Of a stretch of DNA of 64,000 nt, positions 11,095 through 21,160 are shown in pieces; the stretch's first letter is position 1, and the number at the start of each line of letters is the position of its first letter. The stretch comes from Psychrobacillus sp. OK028 (lineage in GTDB: Bacteria; Bacillota; Bacilli; Bacillales_A; Planococcaceae). Under the pieces are notes generated by a model. It made no database searches, was not told where the DNA came from, and saw only the letters and a program-made list of their open reading frames with translations. Location: NCBI RefSeq assembly GCF_900103605.1, contig NZ_FNHY01000001.1, forward strand, positions 620,001 to 684,000, given 5' to 3'. The position numbers and the translations under genes were made by a program.

Positions 11095-13464
11095 ATGACT
11101 AAAATCAGAGTTCATGAATATGCGAAACAAATAGATAAATCGAGTAAAGAAGTTATTGAGCAACTAGGAAAGTTGAATATTCAAGTAACGAATCATATGT
11201 CTACACTTGAAGGAGAAGCTATCCAAAAGCTGGATGGTATTTATAAAAAATCATCACAACAATCAGCAAAACCTGCTCAATCAACAGCAAAACCAGCACA
11301 ACAAAATCAATCATCAAGACCTGTCAATCAAGGTGGACAACAAAGATCGGCATCACAAGGACAATCAAGACCGTCTAACCAAGGTCAACAAAGATCAACA
11401 TCCGGGGGTCAGTCAAGACCATCTAATCAAGGTCAACAAAGACCAACATCTGGTGGACAGTCAAGACCGTCTAACCAATCGAATACAAAACCTGCTTCAT
11501 CAGGTAGTAATACGCAAGGAAGCAGTACGCAAGGAACAAATAATCAACCTAAAAAAACATTTACTAATAACAAAGCTCCAGGTGGTGCTTATCGTCCAGG
11601 TGGTCAAAACCGTCCAGGTGGCAATAGACCAGGTCAAAAATTCCAAAAACGTAGAAAAGGTCCTACTACACCTGTTCAACCACCAGTACCAAGAAAAGAA
11701 CGTGAACTTCCTGCAAAGATTACATTTACCGATTCTTTAACTGTTTTAGAACTTTCGAAAAAAATTGGTCGCGAACCGGCAGAGATTATCAAAAAATTAT
11801 TCTTACTTGGCGTTATGGCAACAATAAACCAAGTTTTAGATAAGGATGCAATCGAACTTATTTGTGCAGACTATGGTGTAGAAGTGGAAGAAGAAATTCG
11901 AATCGATATTACTGATTTAGAAGTTCATTTCGATCCCACTCCAGAAGATAGTACCAATCAAACAGAGCGTCCACCAGTTGTTACAATTATGGGGCACGTA
12001 GACCATGGTAAAACAACACTTCTTGACTCTATCCGTCATACAAAAGTAACTGCAGGGGAAGCAGGCGGTATTACCCAACATATCGGTGCTTACCAAATAG
12101 TGGATAATGATAAAAAGATCACGTTCTTAGATACACCAGGACATGCTGCATTTACTACAATGCGTGCACGTGGTGCGAAAATTACGGATATCACAATTCT
12201 TGTAGTTGCAGCAGATGATGGTGTAATGCCTCAAACTGTAGAAGCGATAAACCATGCTAAAGCTGCTGAGGTACCTATTATTGTTGCAGTAAACAAAATG
12301 GATAAACCGTCTGCAAACCCTGACCGTGTTATGCAAGAGTTAACAGAGCATGGTTTAGTTCCTGAAGCTTGGGGTGGAGATACGATCTTCGTACCAATTT
12401 CAGCACTAAAAGGGGAAGGAATCGATAACCTTTTAGAAATGGTTCTACTTGTTTCTGAAGTTGGAGAATTAAAAGCAAATCCAAAACGTCTTGCTTTAGG
12501 AACTGTTATTGAAGCTCAACTTGATAAAGGTCGAGGTTCAGTCGCTACATTACTAGTTCAAGACGGTACGTTGAAAGTCGGAGATCCTATCGTTGTTGGT
12601 CATGCTTTCGGCCGCGTAAGAGCAATGGTAAATGACCTTGGTCGTCGTGTGAAAGAGGCAGGTCCATCTACACCAGTAGAAATTACTGGCTTAAACGAAG
12701 TGCCACAAGCTGGAGATCGCTTTGTTGTATTTGAAGATGAAAAAACTGCTCGTCAGGTTGGCGAATCTCGTGCGTCAGAAGCACAAGTTACTCAACGTTC
12801 AGAAAAAACTCGTGTGACATTAGACAATTTATTTGATCAAATGAAACAAGGGGAAATGAAAGAGTTAAACTTAATCGTAAAAGCAGACGTTCAAGGTACT
12901 GTTGAAGCGATGGCTGCATCCCTTATGAAAATTGATGTTGAAGGTGTAAATGTTCGCATCATTCATACTGGAGCTGGAGCTATCACGGAATCAGATATTA
13001 GTTTGGCTGCTGCATCGAATGCAATCGTTATTGGATTTAACGTACGTCCAGATACAAATGCAAAACGTATGGCCGATCAAGAAGGCGTAGATATCCGTCT
13101 ACACCGTATTATTTATAAAGTAATTGAAGAAATCGAATTCGCTATGAAGGGATTACTTGACCCTGAATTCCAAGAGAAAATTATCGGTCAAGCTGAAGTA
13201 CGTGAAACATTCAAAGTATCAAAAATTGGTACGATTGCTGGTTCATATGTTACGGAAGGTAAAATTTCAAGAGATAGTGGAGTTCGTGTAATTCGCGATG
13301 GAATCGTTATTTTTGAAGGCGAATTAGATACACTAAAACGCTTCAAGGATGACGCAAAAGAAGTTGCTAAAGGATACGAATGTGGAATCACGATTAAAAA
13401 CTTTAATGATGTTAAAGAGGGCGATATCGTAGAAGCCTTCATCATGGAAGAAATTAAACGATAA
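11095..13464 (+). CDS. infB: Translation initiation factor IF-2
   Basis: GTPase that places initiator tRNA on the 30S subunit. The ATG at 11095 after GGGGGTGA gives 789 residues starting [12 protein letters not shown] longer open frame begins upstream at 10897 but lacks a ribosome site and runs through ylxQ. Order: N-domain (1-60), a Q/S/G/R-rich linker (about 60-200) with three 16-residue repeats, IF2-N domain, GTPase domain with GHVDHGKTT (about 300), DTPGH (about 346) and NKMD (about 401), then domains II-IV. All GTPase motifs are intact. Confidence 0.97.
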   Translation: MTKIRVHEYAKQIDKSSKEVIEQLGKLNIQVTNHMSTLEGEAIQKLDGIYKKSSQQSAKPAQSTAKPAQQNQSSRPVNQGGQQRSASQGQSRPSNQGQQRSTSGGQSRPSNQGQQRPTSGGQSRPSNQSNTKPASSGSNTQGSSTQGTNNQPKKTFTNNKAPGGAYRPGGQNRPGGNRPGQKFQKRRKGPTTPVQPPVPRKERELPAKITFTDSLTVLELSKKIGREPAEIIKKLFLLGVMATINQVLDKDAIELICADYGVEVEEEIRIDITDLEVHFDPTPEDSTNQTERPPVVTIMGHVDHGKTTLLDSIRHTKVTAGEAGGITQHIGAYQIVDNDKKITFLDTPGHAAFTTMRARGAKITDITILVVAADDGVMPQTVEAINHAKAAEVPIIVAVNKMDKPSANPDRVMQELTEHGLVPEAWGGDTIFVPISALKGEGIDNLLEMVLLVSEVGELKANPKRLALGTVIEAQLDKGRGSVATLLVQDGTLKVGDPIVVGHAFGRVRAMVNDLGRRVKEAGPSTPVEITGLNEVPQAGDRFVVFEDEKTARQVGESRASEAQVTQRSEKTRVTLDNLFDQMKQGEMKELNLIVKADVQGTVEAMAASLMKIDVEGVNVRIIHTGAGAITESDISLAAASNAIVIGFNVRPDTNAKRMADQEGVDIRLHRIIYKVIEEIEFAMKGLLDPEFQEKIIGQAEVRETFKVSKIGTIAGSYVTEGKISRDSGVRVIRDGIVIFEGELDTLKRFKDDAKEVAKGYECGITIKNFNDVKEGDIVEAFIMEEIKR
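11335..11478 (+). repeat. Three in-frame 48-bp tandem repeats inside infB
   Basis: Units at 11335-11382, 11383-11430 and 11431-11478 each encode a 16-residue variant of [16 protein letters not shown]. They lie in the disordered linker of IF-2. The units differ by several substitutions and stay in frame, so the protein is intact. Copy number is likely to vary between strains by slippage. Confidence 0.9.
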
Positions 13465-13742
13465 TGATTGTATATGCAGACTGCGAATTTCTCATTCCCA
13501 CTGCACATTCTTTAAAAGAAAAACGAGCAGTCCTTCAACGAATGCTCACAAGAACAAAACAAAAGTATAATGTTTCTATTTCAGAATTGGATCATCAAAA
13601 TACGTGGCAGCGTACTACTATTGGAATCGTTGCAATTGCATCTCAGAAAGATGCAGCTGAGCGAGAGCTAATGAACGCGATTCGTTTCTTGGAATCCAAT
13701 CCTGAATGGGAATGTATTAATATTAGTAAAGAATATTTATAA
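13464..13742 (+). CDS. ylxP: YlxP family protein (DUF503)
   Basis: 92-residue protein of the small DUF503 family that sits between infB and rbfA in Bacillales. The family segment SLKEKRAVLQRM is near residue 16. The start overlaps the infB stop (TAATG). The molecular role is not established; location implies a link to ribosome assembly or translation. Confidence 0.9.
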   Translation: MIVYADCEFLIPTAHSLKEKRAVLQRMLTRTKQKYNVSISELDHQNTWQRTTIGIVAIASQKDAAERELMNAIRFLESNPEWECINISKEYL

Positions 13743-13763
13743 AGAAAATGAGGTGTAGCGATC

Positions 13764-14105
13764 ATGTCAATGCGTGCTAACCGAGTTGCTGAGCAGATGA
13801 AAAAAGAGTTGGGCGAGATTATCGGACGTAAGTTAAAAGATCCACGTATCGGTTTTGTCACAGTTACAGATGTAGCTGTTACTGGTGATTTACAACAAGC
13901 GACTATTTACATCACCGTCCTTGATGGAAACCGAGCAGATACTTTAAAAGCTTTAGAAAAAGCTAAAGGATTTATTCGTTCTGAAATAGGGCAACGCATT
14001 CGCTTGCGTATCACGCCTGAACTTATTTTTGAATATGATGAGTCTGCAGCATATGGAAATCGTATAGATGATTTATTAAGACAAATTAATAAACCATCTG
14101 AGTAA
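13764..14105 (+). CDS. rbfA: 30S ribosome-binding factor RbfA
   Basis: 113-residue single-KH-fold protein that helps mature the 16S rRNA 5' end region of the small subunit. Recognised by [14 protein letters not shown] at the N-terminus and [13 protein letters not shown] near 30. A GAGGTG site precedes the ATG. A strong terminator follows 9 bases after the stop, ending the rimP-rbfA operon. Confidence 0.95.
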   Translation: MSMRANRVAEQMKKELGEIIGRKLKDPRIGFVTVTDVAVTGDLQQATIYITVLDGNRADTLKALEKAKGFIRSEIGQRIRLRITPELIFEYDESAAYGNRIDDLLRQINKPSE

Positions 14106-14113
14106 TAAAACAA

Positions 14114-14151
14114 AAAGAAGTCTGCTTATTTACTGAAGCAGACTTCTTTGT
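14114..14151 (+). terminator. Intrinsic terminator after rbfA
   Basis: Long stem AAAGAAGTCTGCTT / GAAGCAGACTTCTTT separating rbfA from truB. Confidence 0.85.
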
Positions 14152-14174
14152 TATATATACCGGGGGTGAACGGC

Positions 14175-15095
14175 ATGTACGAAGGGATATTACCTTTCTG
14201 GAAAGAAAAAGGAATGACCTCACATGATTGTGTATTTAAACTTAGAAAAATTTTGAAGATGAAACGAATTGGTCACACTGGAACACTGGATCCTAGTGTG
14301 GAAGGAGTTTTACCTATTTGTTTAGGACAGGCTACAAAGGTATCGGAATATATTATGGATCAAGGAAAAACATATGTAGCCACTATTTCTATAGGTACAT
14401 CTACTACTACTGAAGATGCAGATGGTGATATCGTAGAAAATGACTCCACTTCAAAATCTTTTTCTCGTGAACAGATTTTAGAAGTGCTAGCAGAGTTGAC
14501 TGGAGAAGTTACTCAAATTCCTCCTATGTATTCAGCGGTGAAAGTGAATGGAAAGAAACTTTATGAATATGCGCGTGAGGGGAAAGAGGTTGAACGTCCA
14601 AGTAGGAAAGTGATGATTCATAATATTAATTTATTGGATGAAGCTGCTACTTTTTCAGGGCAGGAAGTTACGTTCAACATAGAAATTGAATGTGGAAAAG
14701 GAACCTATATACGTACACTTGCAGTTCAAATCGGAGAACTTCTTGGATATCCCGCTCATATGTCATCGCTAGTCAGAACAGCTTCAGGAAGTTTTACTCG
14801 AGCGCAATGTTTAACTTTAGCAGATGTGCAAAGTGCTATAGAAGAACAAACATTAATAGACACTTTATTACCATTAAAAAATGCATTGTCTGCTTGGCCA
14901 ACACTTGAAGTAAATGAAGAAATCGAAAAAAGTATTACCAATGGACAAGTAGTGGAAATCCATCCATTGTTAATGGAAAACGATAAAATAGTTTATGAAA
15001 TGTTAGGAGATCCAATAGCAGTTTATATTAAACATCCAACAAAAAGTGGTATGATGAAACCAGAAAAAATGTTTTCATCTATAAAAGGAGATTAA
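14175..15095 (+). CDS. truB: tRNA pseudouridine(55) synthase
   Basis: Converts U55 in the T-loop of tRNAs to pseudouridine. The ATG at 14175 after CGGGGGTGA gives 306 residues starting MYEGILPFWK. An earlier in-frame TTG at 14148 lies within the upstream terminator region. The catalytic Asp is in GHTGTLDPSVEG near residue 39. The C-terminal part resembles a PUA-like extension. ribC starts one base after the stop, so the two are cotranscribed. Confidence 0.95.
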   Translation: MYEGILPFWKEKGMTSHDCVFKLRKILKMKRIGHTGTLDPSVEGVLPICLGQATKVSEYIMDQGKTYVATISIGTSTTTEDADGDIVENDSTSKSFSREQILEVLAELTGEVTQIPPMYSAVKVNGKKLYEYAREGKEVERPSRKVMIHNINLLDEAATFSGQEVTFNIEIECGKGTYIRTLAVQIGELLGYPAHMSSLVRTASGSFTRAQCLTLADVQSAIEEQTLIDTLLPLKNALSAWPTLEVNEEIEKSITNGQVVEIHPLLMENDKIVYEMLGDPIAVYIKHPTKSGMMKPEKMFSSIKGD

Positions 15096-15096
15096 T

Positions 15097-16050
15097 ATGG
15101 ACATCTATCACTTATCTTATCCTAATCATTTATATACAAACGATAAAAATGAGGCATACTCTTTAGCAATCGGTTTCTTCGACGGAGTACATAAAGGGCA
15201 TCAAGCAGTTATAAAAAATGCCCTCGAAAAAGGGAAAGAGATGAATATCAAAACTGCAGTAATGACATTCGATCCCCATCCGTCATTAGTACTTGGTGGC
15301 AGAAAAGAGAAAGTCTTTTATATTACTCCACTTCAAGAAAAAATGGATATTTTGAAAAGCTTAGGAGTAGATACGGTTTTTGTTGTTCGGTTTACTTCTG
15401 ATTTTGCAAAGCTTACTCCGGAAAAATTCATCGAGTTTTTTATAAATCAGACGAATGTAAAACATGTTACTGCCGGATTTGACTTTTCTTTTGGTGCTTT
15501 TGGAAAAGGGACGATGAAAGATATGGACCTTCTTTCCGAAGGTAAATATACAGTATCAGTCGTAGGCAAAAAAGAGCTACATGGTGGTAAGATTAGCTCT
15601 ACACGTATAAGAGAAGAGCTAACAACAGGTAATATGGAGCAAGTAAGAGAATTATTAGGTAGGCCCTTTCAGTTAACAGGAGTTGTTATTCATGGAGACA
15701 AAAGAGGGAGAACGATAAACTTCCCGACAGCAAATGTCGATCCAAAAGAAGGACAATTTACTCCTGCAACCGGTGTATATGCAGTTAAAATTTCCGTTCA
15801 AGAGACTTGGCATGAAGGTGTTTGTAATGTAGGCTACAAACCAACATTTAATAACCCTGAAGAGAAAAAGCTTTCTATTGAAGTACATATATTTAATTTT
15901 GAACAATCGATATATGGTGAGGAAGTAACCGTCCATTGGTATAAGCGTATTCGATCAGAGCAAAAATTCAATGGAATTGAAGAGTTAAAAGAACAAATCG
16001 GAAAAGACAAGCAAGTTGCAATTGAGTTCTTTGAAAAAGAAGACGAATAA
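15097..16050 (+). CDS. ribC: Bifunctional riboflavin kinase / FAD synthetase
   Basis: Makes FMN from riboflavin and ATP, then FAD from FMN. 317 residues. The N-terminal FAD synthetase domain has FFDGVHKGH (about 28-36) and TFDPHPS, with STRIREEL near 168. The C-terminal flavokinase domain contains GDKRGRTINFPTAN (about 200-213). Also called ribF. It sits in the usual truB-ribC pair. FMN made here is the ligand for the two FMN riboswitches upstream of ribE at 58964-59410, so the genes are functionally linked though 43 kb apart. Confidence 0.96.
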   Translation: MDIYHLSYPNHLYTNDKNEAYSLAIGFFDGVHKGHQAVIKNALEKGKEMNIKTAVMTFDPHPSLVLGGRKEKVFYITPLQEKMDILKSLGVDTVFVVRFTSDFAKLTPEKFIEFFINQTNVKHVTAGFDFSFGAFGKGTMKDMDLLSEGKYTVSVVGKKELHGGKISSTRIREELTTGNMEQVRELLGRPFQLTGVVIHGDKRGRTINFPTANVDPKEGQFTPATGVYAVKISVQETWHEGVCNVGYKPTFNNPEEKKLSIEVHIFNFEQSIYGEEVTVHWYKRIRSEQKFNGIEELKEQIGKDKQVAIEFFEKEDE

Positions 16051-16060
16051 CAAAAGTATG

Positions 16061-16091
16061 GCTATCGGAATTTTATTTCGGTAGCTTTTTT
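16061..16091 (+). terminator. Intrinsic terminator after ribC
   Basis: Stem GCTATCGGAA / TTTCGGTAGC (one G-T pair) followed by six Ts, 10 bases past the ribC stop. Confidence 0.85.
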
Positions 16092-16226
16092 AAAAGGAAA
16101 TATAATAAAGTGGCCAGTGGAGACTGTGTTCCTGGGCATTGAAAATTCACTCGCTAATCATATAGCAATACGTCTGTCCAATGCCTTTCGAAAACGATAG
16201 AAACAGGTTTTGACATAAAAGGCCCG

Positions 16227-16248
16227 CGTGTCTTCTTACACGTTTTTT
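16227..16248 (+). terminator. Second terminator/attenuator hairpin between ribC and rpsO
   Basis: CGTGT / ACACG with a six-base loop followed by six Ts. It lies 136 bases after the ribC terminator with no gene between. It may attenuate an rpsO transcript that starts upstream, or end a small RNA of about 100 nt. The stretch 16051-16411 contains this hairpin, the ribC terminator and the rpsO leader; no gene was seen. Confidence 0.5.
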
Positions 16249-16339
16249 CTAATATGAATGAATGTTCTCCATTACTAATTAGTTGCTTCAGTCATCATTT
16301 TATGATAATCTTTAAAAGTACAATACCGTACTTAACCTT

Positions 16340-16391
16340 TCCTTGGCTTTTTCGATTCTCCAACGATTGCTCAGGACTAGGGGATAACTAG
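16340..16391 (+). promoter_or_regulatory. Candidate structured rpsO leader (possible S15 autoregulatory site)
   Basis: Just upstream of rpsO are two small complementary pairs, TTGG...CCAA (16342-16363 region) and CTAG...CTAG (16377-16391), the second ending shortly before the AGGAGG site. In Geobacillus S15 is known to bind its own leader at a structured junction. I infer a similar element but cannot match it to the published consensus. Confidence 0.4.
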
Positions 16392-16411
16392 AATTTTAGG
16401 AGGAAAACAAC

Positions 16412-16681
16412 ATGGCAATTACACAAGAACGCAAAAATGAATTAATCGCTGAGTACAGAACTCACGAAAGTGATACTGGATCTGCTGATATTCAAATCGC
16501 AATTCTTACAGAAGAGATTAACTCTTTAAACGAACATTTACGTACTCATAAGAAAGATCACCACTCACGTCGTGGTCTATTCAAAATGGTTGGACGTCGC
16601 CGTAACTTATTAAAATACTTACGTGAAAACGAAGTATCGCGTTACCGTGATCTAATCGCAAAACTTGGTTTACGTCGATAA
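16412..16681 (+). CDS. rpsO: Ribosomal protein S15
   Basis: 89-residue primary 16S rRNA-binding protein of the 30S platform. Typical sequence: [19 protein letters not shown] near the N-terminus and [21 protein letters not shown] in the middle. TTAGGAGG precedes the ATG. It has its own terminator and lies in the conserved ribC-rpsO-pnp order. Confidence 0.97.
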   Translation: MAITQERKNELIAEYRTHESDTGSADIQIAILTEEINSLNEHLRTHKKDHHSRRGLFKMVGRRRNLLKYLRENEVSRYRDLIAKLGLRR

Positions 16682-16692
16682 GATTTTTCAGG

Positions 16693-16716
16693 AAAGCGGG
16701 ATTTATCCCGCTTTTT
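16693..16716 (+). terminator. Intrinsic terminator after rpsO
   Basis: AAAGCGGG / CCCGCTTT with a six-base loop and T-run. Confidence 0.85.
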
Positions 16717-16834
16717 CTTTTGCATAAAAAACTTCGCATAGTTTAGAGATTTTTGATACACTACTTATGATACATATACACTTTATATACCCTTTTTAAA
16801 AGGAGTTTTTGAAGTCGAGAGGAGTCCAGATTAC

Positions 16835-18955
16835 ATGAGTGAAAAGAAAGTATTTACGTATGAATGGGCAGGACGCCCGCTGCAAGTAGAAATAGGACAA
16901 CTTGCAAAACAAGCGAATGGAGCAGTACTTGTAAGATACGGTGATACATCAGTATTATCTGTAGCAACTGCATCTAAAAGCCCTAAGAATTTAGATTTCT
17001 TCCCGTTAACAGTAAACTATGAGGAAAAATTATATGCTGTAGGTAAAATTCCAGGTGGATTTATTAAACGTGAAGGCCGTCCTTCGGAACGAGCAATCTT
17101 AACTAGTCGTTTAATCGACCGTCCAATTCGTCCGCTATTTCCAGATGGTTTCCGTAACGAGGTTCAAGTTATTTCAATCGTTATGTCTGTTGATCAAAAC
17201 TGTTCATCTGAAATGGCTGCAATGCTAGGTTCATCTTTGGCGCTAAGCGTTTCTGATATTCCTTTTGATGGACCGATTGCTGGAGCACAAGTAGGATTGA
17301 TCGGTGAAGAACTAATTATTAACCCAACAGTTGAACAAATGGAAAAGAGTATTGTAGATCTTACCGTTGCTGGAACGAAAGATGCGATCAACATGGTTGA
17401 AGCTGGAGCAAAAGAAGTTTCAGAAGAAACTGTGCTAGAAGCAATTATGTTCGGACATAATGAAATTATTAAATTAATTGAATTCCAAGAAAAAGTTGTA
17501 GCTGAAGTTGGAAAAGCGAAAAAAGATATCCCTCTTTTTGAGTTAGATAAAGAGCTTTTCGAAGAAGTGAAAGGCATTTGTGAAGCAAAACTTGTACAAG
17601 CAATTCAAGTTCAAGAAAAACATGCTCGCGAAGATGCTATTACTGAAGTAAAAACAGAAGTTATGGAACAATATACAGAAAAAGAAGCAACTGACGAAAC
17701 GTTAAAGCAAGTGCGTGAAATTTTAGATGCGATGGTAAAAGATGAAGTTCGTCGTTTGATTACAGAGGACAAAATCCGTCCTGATGGTCGTGGAGTAGCG
17801 GAAATTCGTCCTCTATCATCAGAAGTTGGCGTTTTACCTCGAACACATGGTTCTGGATTGTTTACACGTGGTCAAACTCAAGCATTAAGTGTATGTACTT
17901 TAGGACCGCTTGGTGATGTTCAAATTATTGACGGGATTGGTCTAGAGGAAACAAAACGCTTCATGCATCATTATAACTTCCCACAATTTAGTGTTGGAGA
18001 AACAGGACCAATTCGTGCTCCAGGTCGTCGTGAAATTGGACATGGTGCATTAGGAGAGCGTGCTCTAGAAGCAGTTATTCCGGATGAAGCAGATTTCCCG
18101 TATACTCTTCGCTTAGTAGCGGAAGTATTAGAATCGAATGGTTCTACTTCACAAGCTAGTATTTGTGCGTCTACTCTAGCGATGATGGATGCAGGGGTTC
18201 CTTTAAAAGCACCAGTTGCAGGTATCGCAATGGGACTTGTGAAAAAGGGCGAAAACTACACTATTTTAACGGATATTCAAGGGATGGAAGATCATCTTGG
18301 AGATATGGACTTTAAAGTAGCAGGTACGTCTAAAGGAATTACAGCACTTCAAATGGATATTAAAATTGATGGTCTATCAAGAACAATTCTTGAAGAAGCA
18401 CTTGAACAAGCTAAAATTGGTCGTATGCAAATTTTAGAAAGTATGCTTGCAACAATTTCTGAGCCACGTGAGAAATTGTCTAAGTATGCACCAAAAATAG
18501 TCGTTATCAAAATTAATCCGGATAAGATCCGTGATGTAATTGGACCAGGTGGTAAACAAATTAATAAAATCATCGATGAAACTGGTGTTAAAATTGATAC
18601 CGAGCAAGATGGTACAATTTATATCGCTTCAGCTGACGAAGAGATGATTGCTCGTGCAAAAGAAATTATCGAAAACATCGTGCGAGTTGCACAAGTTGGA
18701 GAATACTACTTAGGAAAAGTTAAACGTATTGAAAAATTCGGTGCCTTCGTAGAAATATTCAATGGTAAAGATGGTTTACTGCATATTTCCGAAATTCAAG
18801 AAGAACGAACAAAAGCTGTCGAGGATGTCCTTAAATTAGGAGACGAGCTACTAGTTAAGGTAATCGAAATCGACAATCAAGGTCGTGTAAACTTATCTCG
18901 TAAAGTAGTTATCAAAGAAGAAAAAGAACGCGCTGAACAACAAGAAAACAAATAA
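16835..18955 (+). CDS. pnp: Polynucleotide phosphorylase
   Basis: 3'-5' phosphorolytic exoribonuclease of the RNA degradation machinery, partner of RNase Y and RNase J (rny and rnjB are also in this window). 706 residues: two RNase PH-like domains (about 10-145 and 315-535), a helical linker, a KH domain with [11 protein letters not shown] (about 568) and a C-terminal S1 domain (about 620-690). GAGAGGAG precedes the ATG. In B. subtilis ylxY follows; here it is absent and mlpA is next. Confidence 0.97.
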   Translation: MSEKKVFTYEWAGRPLQVEIGQLAKQANGAVLVRYGDTSVLSVATASKSPKNLDFFPLTVNYEEKLYAVGKIPGGFIKREGRPSERAILTSRLIDRPIRPLFPDGFRNEVQVISIVMSVDQNCSSEMAAMLGSSLALSVSDIPFDGPIAGAQVGLIGEELIINPTVEQMEKSIVDLTVAGTKDAINMVEAGAKEVSEETVLEAIMFGHNEIIKLIEFQEKVVAEVGKAKKDIPLFELDKELFEEVKGICEAKLVQAIQVQEKHAREDAITEVKTEVMEQYTEKEATDETLKQVREILDAMVKDEVRRLITEDKIRPDGRGVAEIRPLSSEVGVLPRTHGSGLFTRGQTQALSVCTLGPLGDVQIIDGIGLEETKRFMHHYNFPQFSVGETGPIRAPGRREIGHGALGERALEAVIPDEADFPYTLRLVAEVLESNGSTSQASICASTLAMMDAGVPLKAPVAGIAMGLVKKGENYTILTDIQGMEDHLGDMDFKVAGTSKGITALQMDIKIDGLSRTILEEALEQAKIGRMQILESMLATISEPREKLSKYAPKIVVIKINPDKIRDVIGPGGKQINKIIDETGVKIDTEQDGTIYIASADEEMIARAKEIIENIVRVAQVGEYYLGKVKRIEKFGAFVEIFNGKDGLLHISEIQEERTKAVEDVLKLGDELLVKVIEIDNQGRVNLSRKVVIKEEKERAEQQENK

Positions 18956-18977
18956 TTAATTACATCAGCACGACATA

Positions 18978-19017
18978 AAAGGTTGACCGTAGTGTAAATG
19001 CTACGGCAACCTTTTTA
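18978..19017 (+). terminator. Intrinsic terminator after pnp
   Basis: Stem AAAGGTTGACCGTAG / CTACGGCAACCTTT with internal mismatch and a T-run. Confidence 0.85.
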
Positions 19018-19049
19018 AATAGCTGAATAGAATAAACAGAGGTGTTAAT

Positions 19050-20279
19050 TTGATAAACAAAATTACATGCAAGAATGGGCTTCGAATTGTATCAGAACAA
19101 ATCCCTTATGTACGATCTGTTGCTGTGGGAATTTGGGTGCAAGCAGGGTCAAGATATGAACTGCCTGAAGAAAATGGCCTAACTCATTTCATTGAGCATA
19201 TGTTATTTAAAGGGACTGAAACTAGAACAGCGAAACAAATTGCGGAGGAATTCGATCGTATTGGTGGGAATATTAATGCCTTCACATCTAAAGAGAATAC
19301 GTGCTATTATGCTAAAGTATTAGATCATCATGCAGAACATGCAGTAGACATATTGGCAGATATGTTTTTCCATTCTCAATTTGATGCAAACGAGATAGAG
19401 AAGGAAAGACAGGTTGTATTAGAAGAGATTAATATGGTAGAGGACACACCAGATGATATAGTCCACGAATATTTATGGCAAGCGATGTATGAAGAAAATC
19501 CTCTAGGTGCTCCTATACTTGGAACAGAGGAAACGTTAAATAGTTTTACAAAAGAAACGATTTTGGCTTATATGAAAAAACATTATACGCCAGAAAATGT
19601 AGTTATTTCAGTAGCAGGTAATATTCCCGAAGGATTACTTCAGCATATTGAAGAATTATTTAGTCGTTTGGATAATGAAATCAAAGAAAAAATAGAAGTG
19701 ACAACGCCGATTTTGAAGGAAGTACATGTGGAAAACTTCAGAGAGACAGAGCAGGCACATCTATGTTTAGCTTATCCAAGCTTGAGTGTAAAAGCAGATA
19801 ACATATATAGTTTAGTAGTGATGAATAATATTTTGGGTGGTAGTATGTCCTCTAGACTTTTCCAGGAAATCAGAGAAGAAAAAGGGTTAGCTTACTCCAT
19901 CTATTCTTATCATTCTTCCTATGAAGATACTGGGGCACTCGCTATTTATGGGGGAACTTCCAGCAATCAATTAGAGGAGTTAACAAATTCTATTCAGGAA
20001 ACCATCCAAAACGTACTGGAAAAGGGGTTTACTGAAACAGAAGTCTCTAATGCAAAAGAGCAATTAAAAGGTAACTTACTCCTTGGATTAGAGAGCTCCA
20101 ATGCTCGAATGAGCCGTAATGGCAAAAATGAATTACTCTACGGAGAACATCGTTCATTAGATGAAGTAAGTGAATCAATTGATGAAGTCACATTACAATC
20201 AGTAATGGAACTTGCCAGAGAGACATTTTCACATAAACCAGCTATATCCATCATCAAACCAAAAGTCGATCAAATCTGA
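19050..20279 (+). CDS. mlpA: M16 family zinc peptidase MlpA/YmxG
   Basis: 409-residue insulinase/mitochondrial-processing-peptidase-like protein. The inverted zinc motif HFIEH is near residue 49 with the downstream catalytic Glu in the EKERQVVLEE segment (about 127), so it is likely active. The second M16 half is present (GGSMSSRLFQEIREEKGLAY). The TTG start after AGAGGTG gives MINKITCKNGLRIV. In B. subtilis mlpA lies next to pnp, and the neighbourhood is kept here. Substrate unknown; a processing or quality-control role is inferred. Confidence 0.92.
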   Translation: MINKITCKNGLRIVSEQIPYVRSVAVGIWVQAGSRYELPEENGLTHFIEHMLFKGTETRTAKQIAEEFDRIGGNINAFTSKENTCYYAKVLDHHAEHAVDILADMFFHSQFDANEIEKERQVVLEEINMVEDTPDDIVHEYLWQAMYEENPLGAPILGTEETLNSFTKETILAYMKKHYTPENVVISVAGNIPEGLLQHIEELFSRLDNEIKEKIEVTTPILKEVHVENFRETEQAHLCLAYPSLSVKADNIYSLVVMNNILGGSMSSRLFQEIREEKGLAYSIYSYHSSYEDTGALAIYGGTSSNQLEELTNSIQETIQNVLEKGFTETEVSNAKEQLKGNLLLGLESSNARMSRNGKNELLYGEHRSLDEVSESIDEVTLQSVMELARETFSHKPAISIIKPKVDQI

Positions 20280-20290
20280 TCGGCTTTTTT
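20265..20290 (+). terminator. Intrinsic terminator overlapping the mlpA stop codon
   Basis: GTCGATCA / TGATCGGC followed by six Ts. The stem includes the last codons and the stop of mlpA. Confidence 0.8.
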
Positions 20291-20330
20291 AATAAAGTAA
20301 ATTAGCTAATTATTAAATAAGTAATACTAC

Positions 20331-20449
20331 TGATTTCCGTTTCAGGTGGACGCTTTTCGCGGGGTGAGCGATGAGCCATCACCGTCGCTTTGATGTCTCA
20401 TCCATCTCACTCATCCCGCAGAAGTCGCCACCTTGCACTACAATCAATA
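20331..20449 (-). repeat. Intergenic repeat copy R4
   Basis: Same framework as R1 without the inserted mini-hairpins: TGATTTCCGTTTCAGGTGG at the left, GGGGTGAGCGATGAGCCATCA inside with its complementary half, then CACTACAATCAA at the right. It is preceded by AAGTAATACTAC, which also precedes the core of R1 and R8. Confidence 0.8.
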
Positions 20450-20690
20450 AAATGAGTGGTACACCCCTATTAGGTTGGGCACAGCGTTTCGCTTAATTTA
20501 AATAGTAGTCATAGTAAACAAAGTGCTAAAACGGAGAGTCAAAAGCTATGTGATTACTAATAAAGGGAGAGGATGGAACATAACAGATCATTAAATTTAT
20601 TAAATTAAAAAATCTGGAATCATTCATTTGATTTCACGTTTTTTTCATTATTTTATAGAAAATAGACCATATATAGAATCTTTATATTCT

Positions 20691-20762
20691 GGTTGTTTGA
20701 AGTGAAGTCGGAGACTCCTGGGGGAACAGTGAGGTGCACTCGCAAAGCGTCAGACGTAACGG
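20691..20762 (+). repeat. Degenerate/truncated intergenic repeat copy R5
   Basis: Contains GTCGGAGACTCCTGGGGGAA and GCAAAGCGTC, matching landmarks of R2/R7/R8 in the plus orientation but lacking the middle. With R4 it occupies most of the 608-base gap 20280-20887; the rest of that gap is AT-rich with no gene seen. Confidence 0.55.
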
Positions 20763-20831
20763 GAAATAACTCTAATGGAAATTAACTACATAAACAAAAG
20801 CCTCATTTTTCACCATGATTTTGTTTTATTC

Positions 20832-20860
20832 ACTTTGTACGGCAAAATGGCATATATATA
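20832..20860 (+). promoter_or_regulatory. Candidate sigma-K promoter for ymxH-dpaA-dpaB
   Basis: AC at 20832, then 17 bases, then CATATATATA at 20851, resembling the mother-cell sigma-K pattern (AC, 16-17 bases, CATA-n3-TA), with the TA one base late. Dipicolinate synthase genes are sigma-K dependent in B. subtilis, which supports the call; sigma-E type remains possible. Confidence 0.5.
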
Positions 20861-20887
20861 AATAGAAATCAATAAGGAGGAGAATGA

Positions 20888-21160
20888 TTGTTACTTTCGG
20901 AACTTGCAGAAAAAGAACTTATCCAAGTTAAGGACGGCGCAAGATATGGCAAACTTGCAGACACTGAATTGCTCTTCAATCCAGAAAGCGGGAAAATTGA
21001 AGGGTTTGAGGTTTTTCAAAAAACTGGAGCTTTTTTTCAAGCAAATAAATCAGGCAAGAAAAAGGAATTTATTGCATGGGAAGAAATTATTCTTATTGGG
21101 AAAGACAGAATTTTGTTTAATGAAGCAAACACTGAAATTGGAAATAGTGAATATTCGTGA
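20888..21160 (+). CDS. ymxH: YlmC/YmxH family PRC-barrel sporulation protein
   Basis: 90-residue protein with one PRC-barrel-like domain (VKDGARYGKLADTELLF, GKIEGFEV). Two in-frame-incompatible starts exist nearby: the ATG at 20884 gives only 15 codons, so the TTG at 20888 after AAGGAGGA is used. YmxH sits directly upstream of dpaA in Bacillus and is expressed during sporulation. Its biochemical role is unknown. Confidence 0.85.
   Translation: MLLSELAEKELIQVKDGARYGKLADTELLFNPESGKIEGFEVFQKTGAFFQANKSGKKKEFIAWEEIILIGKDRILFNEANTEIGNSEYS

Noticed and set aside
11335-11478. Regularly spaced repeats as a possible CRISPR array
   Set aside because: Units are directly adjacent 48-mers in frame with infB, with no spacers and no cas genes nearby.
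11207-11740. 177-codon open frame in another frame within infB
   Set aside because: It is a by-product of the repetitive Q/S/R-rich linker of IF-2; composition is N/H/Q-biased, no ribosome site, and the real frame is infB.
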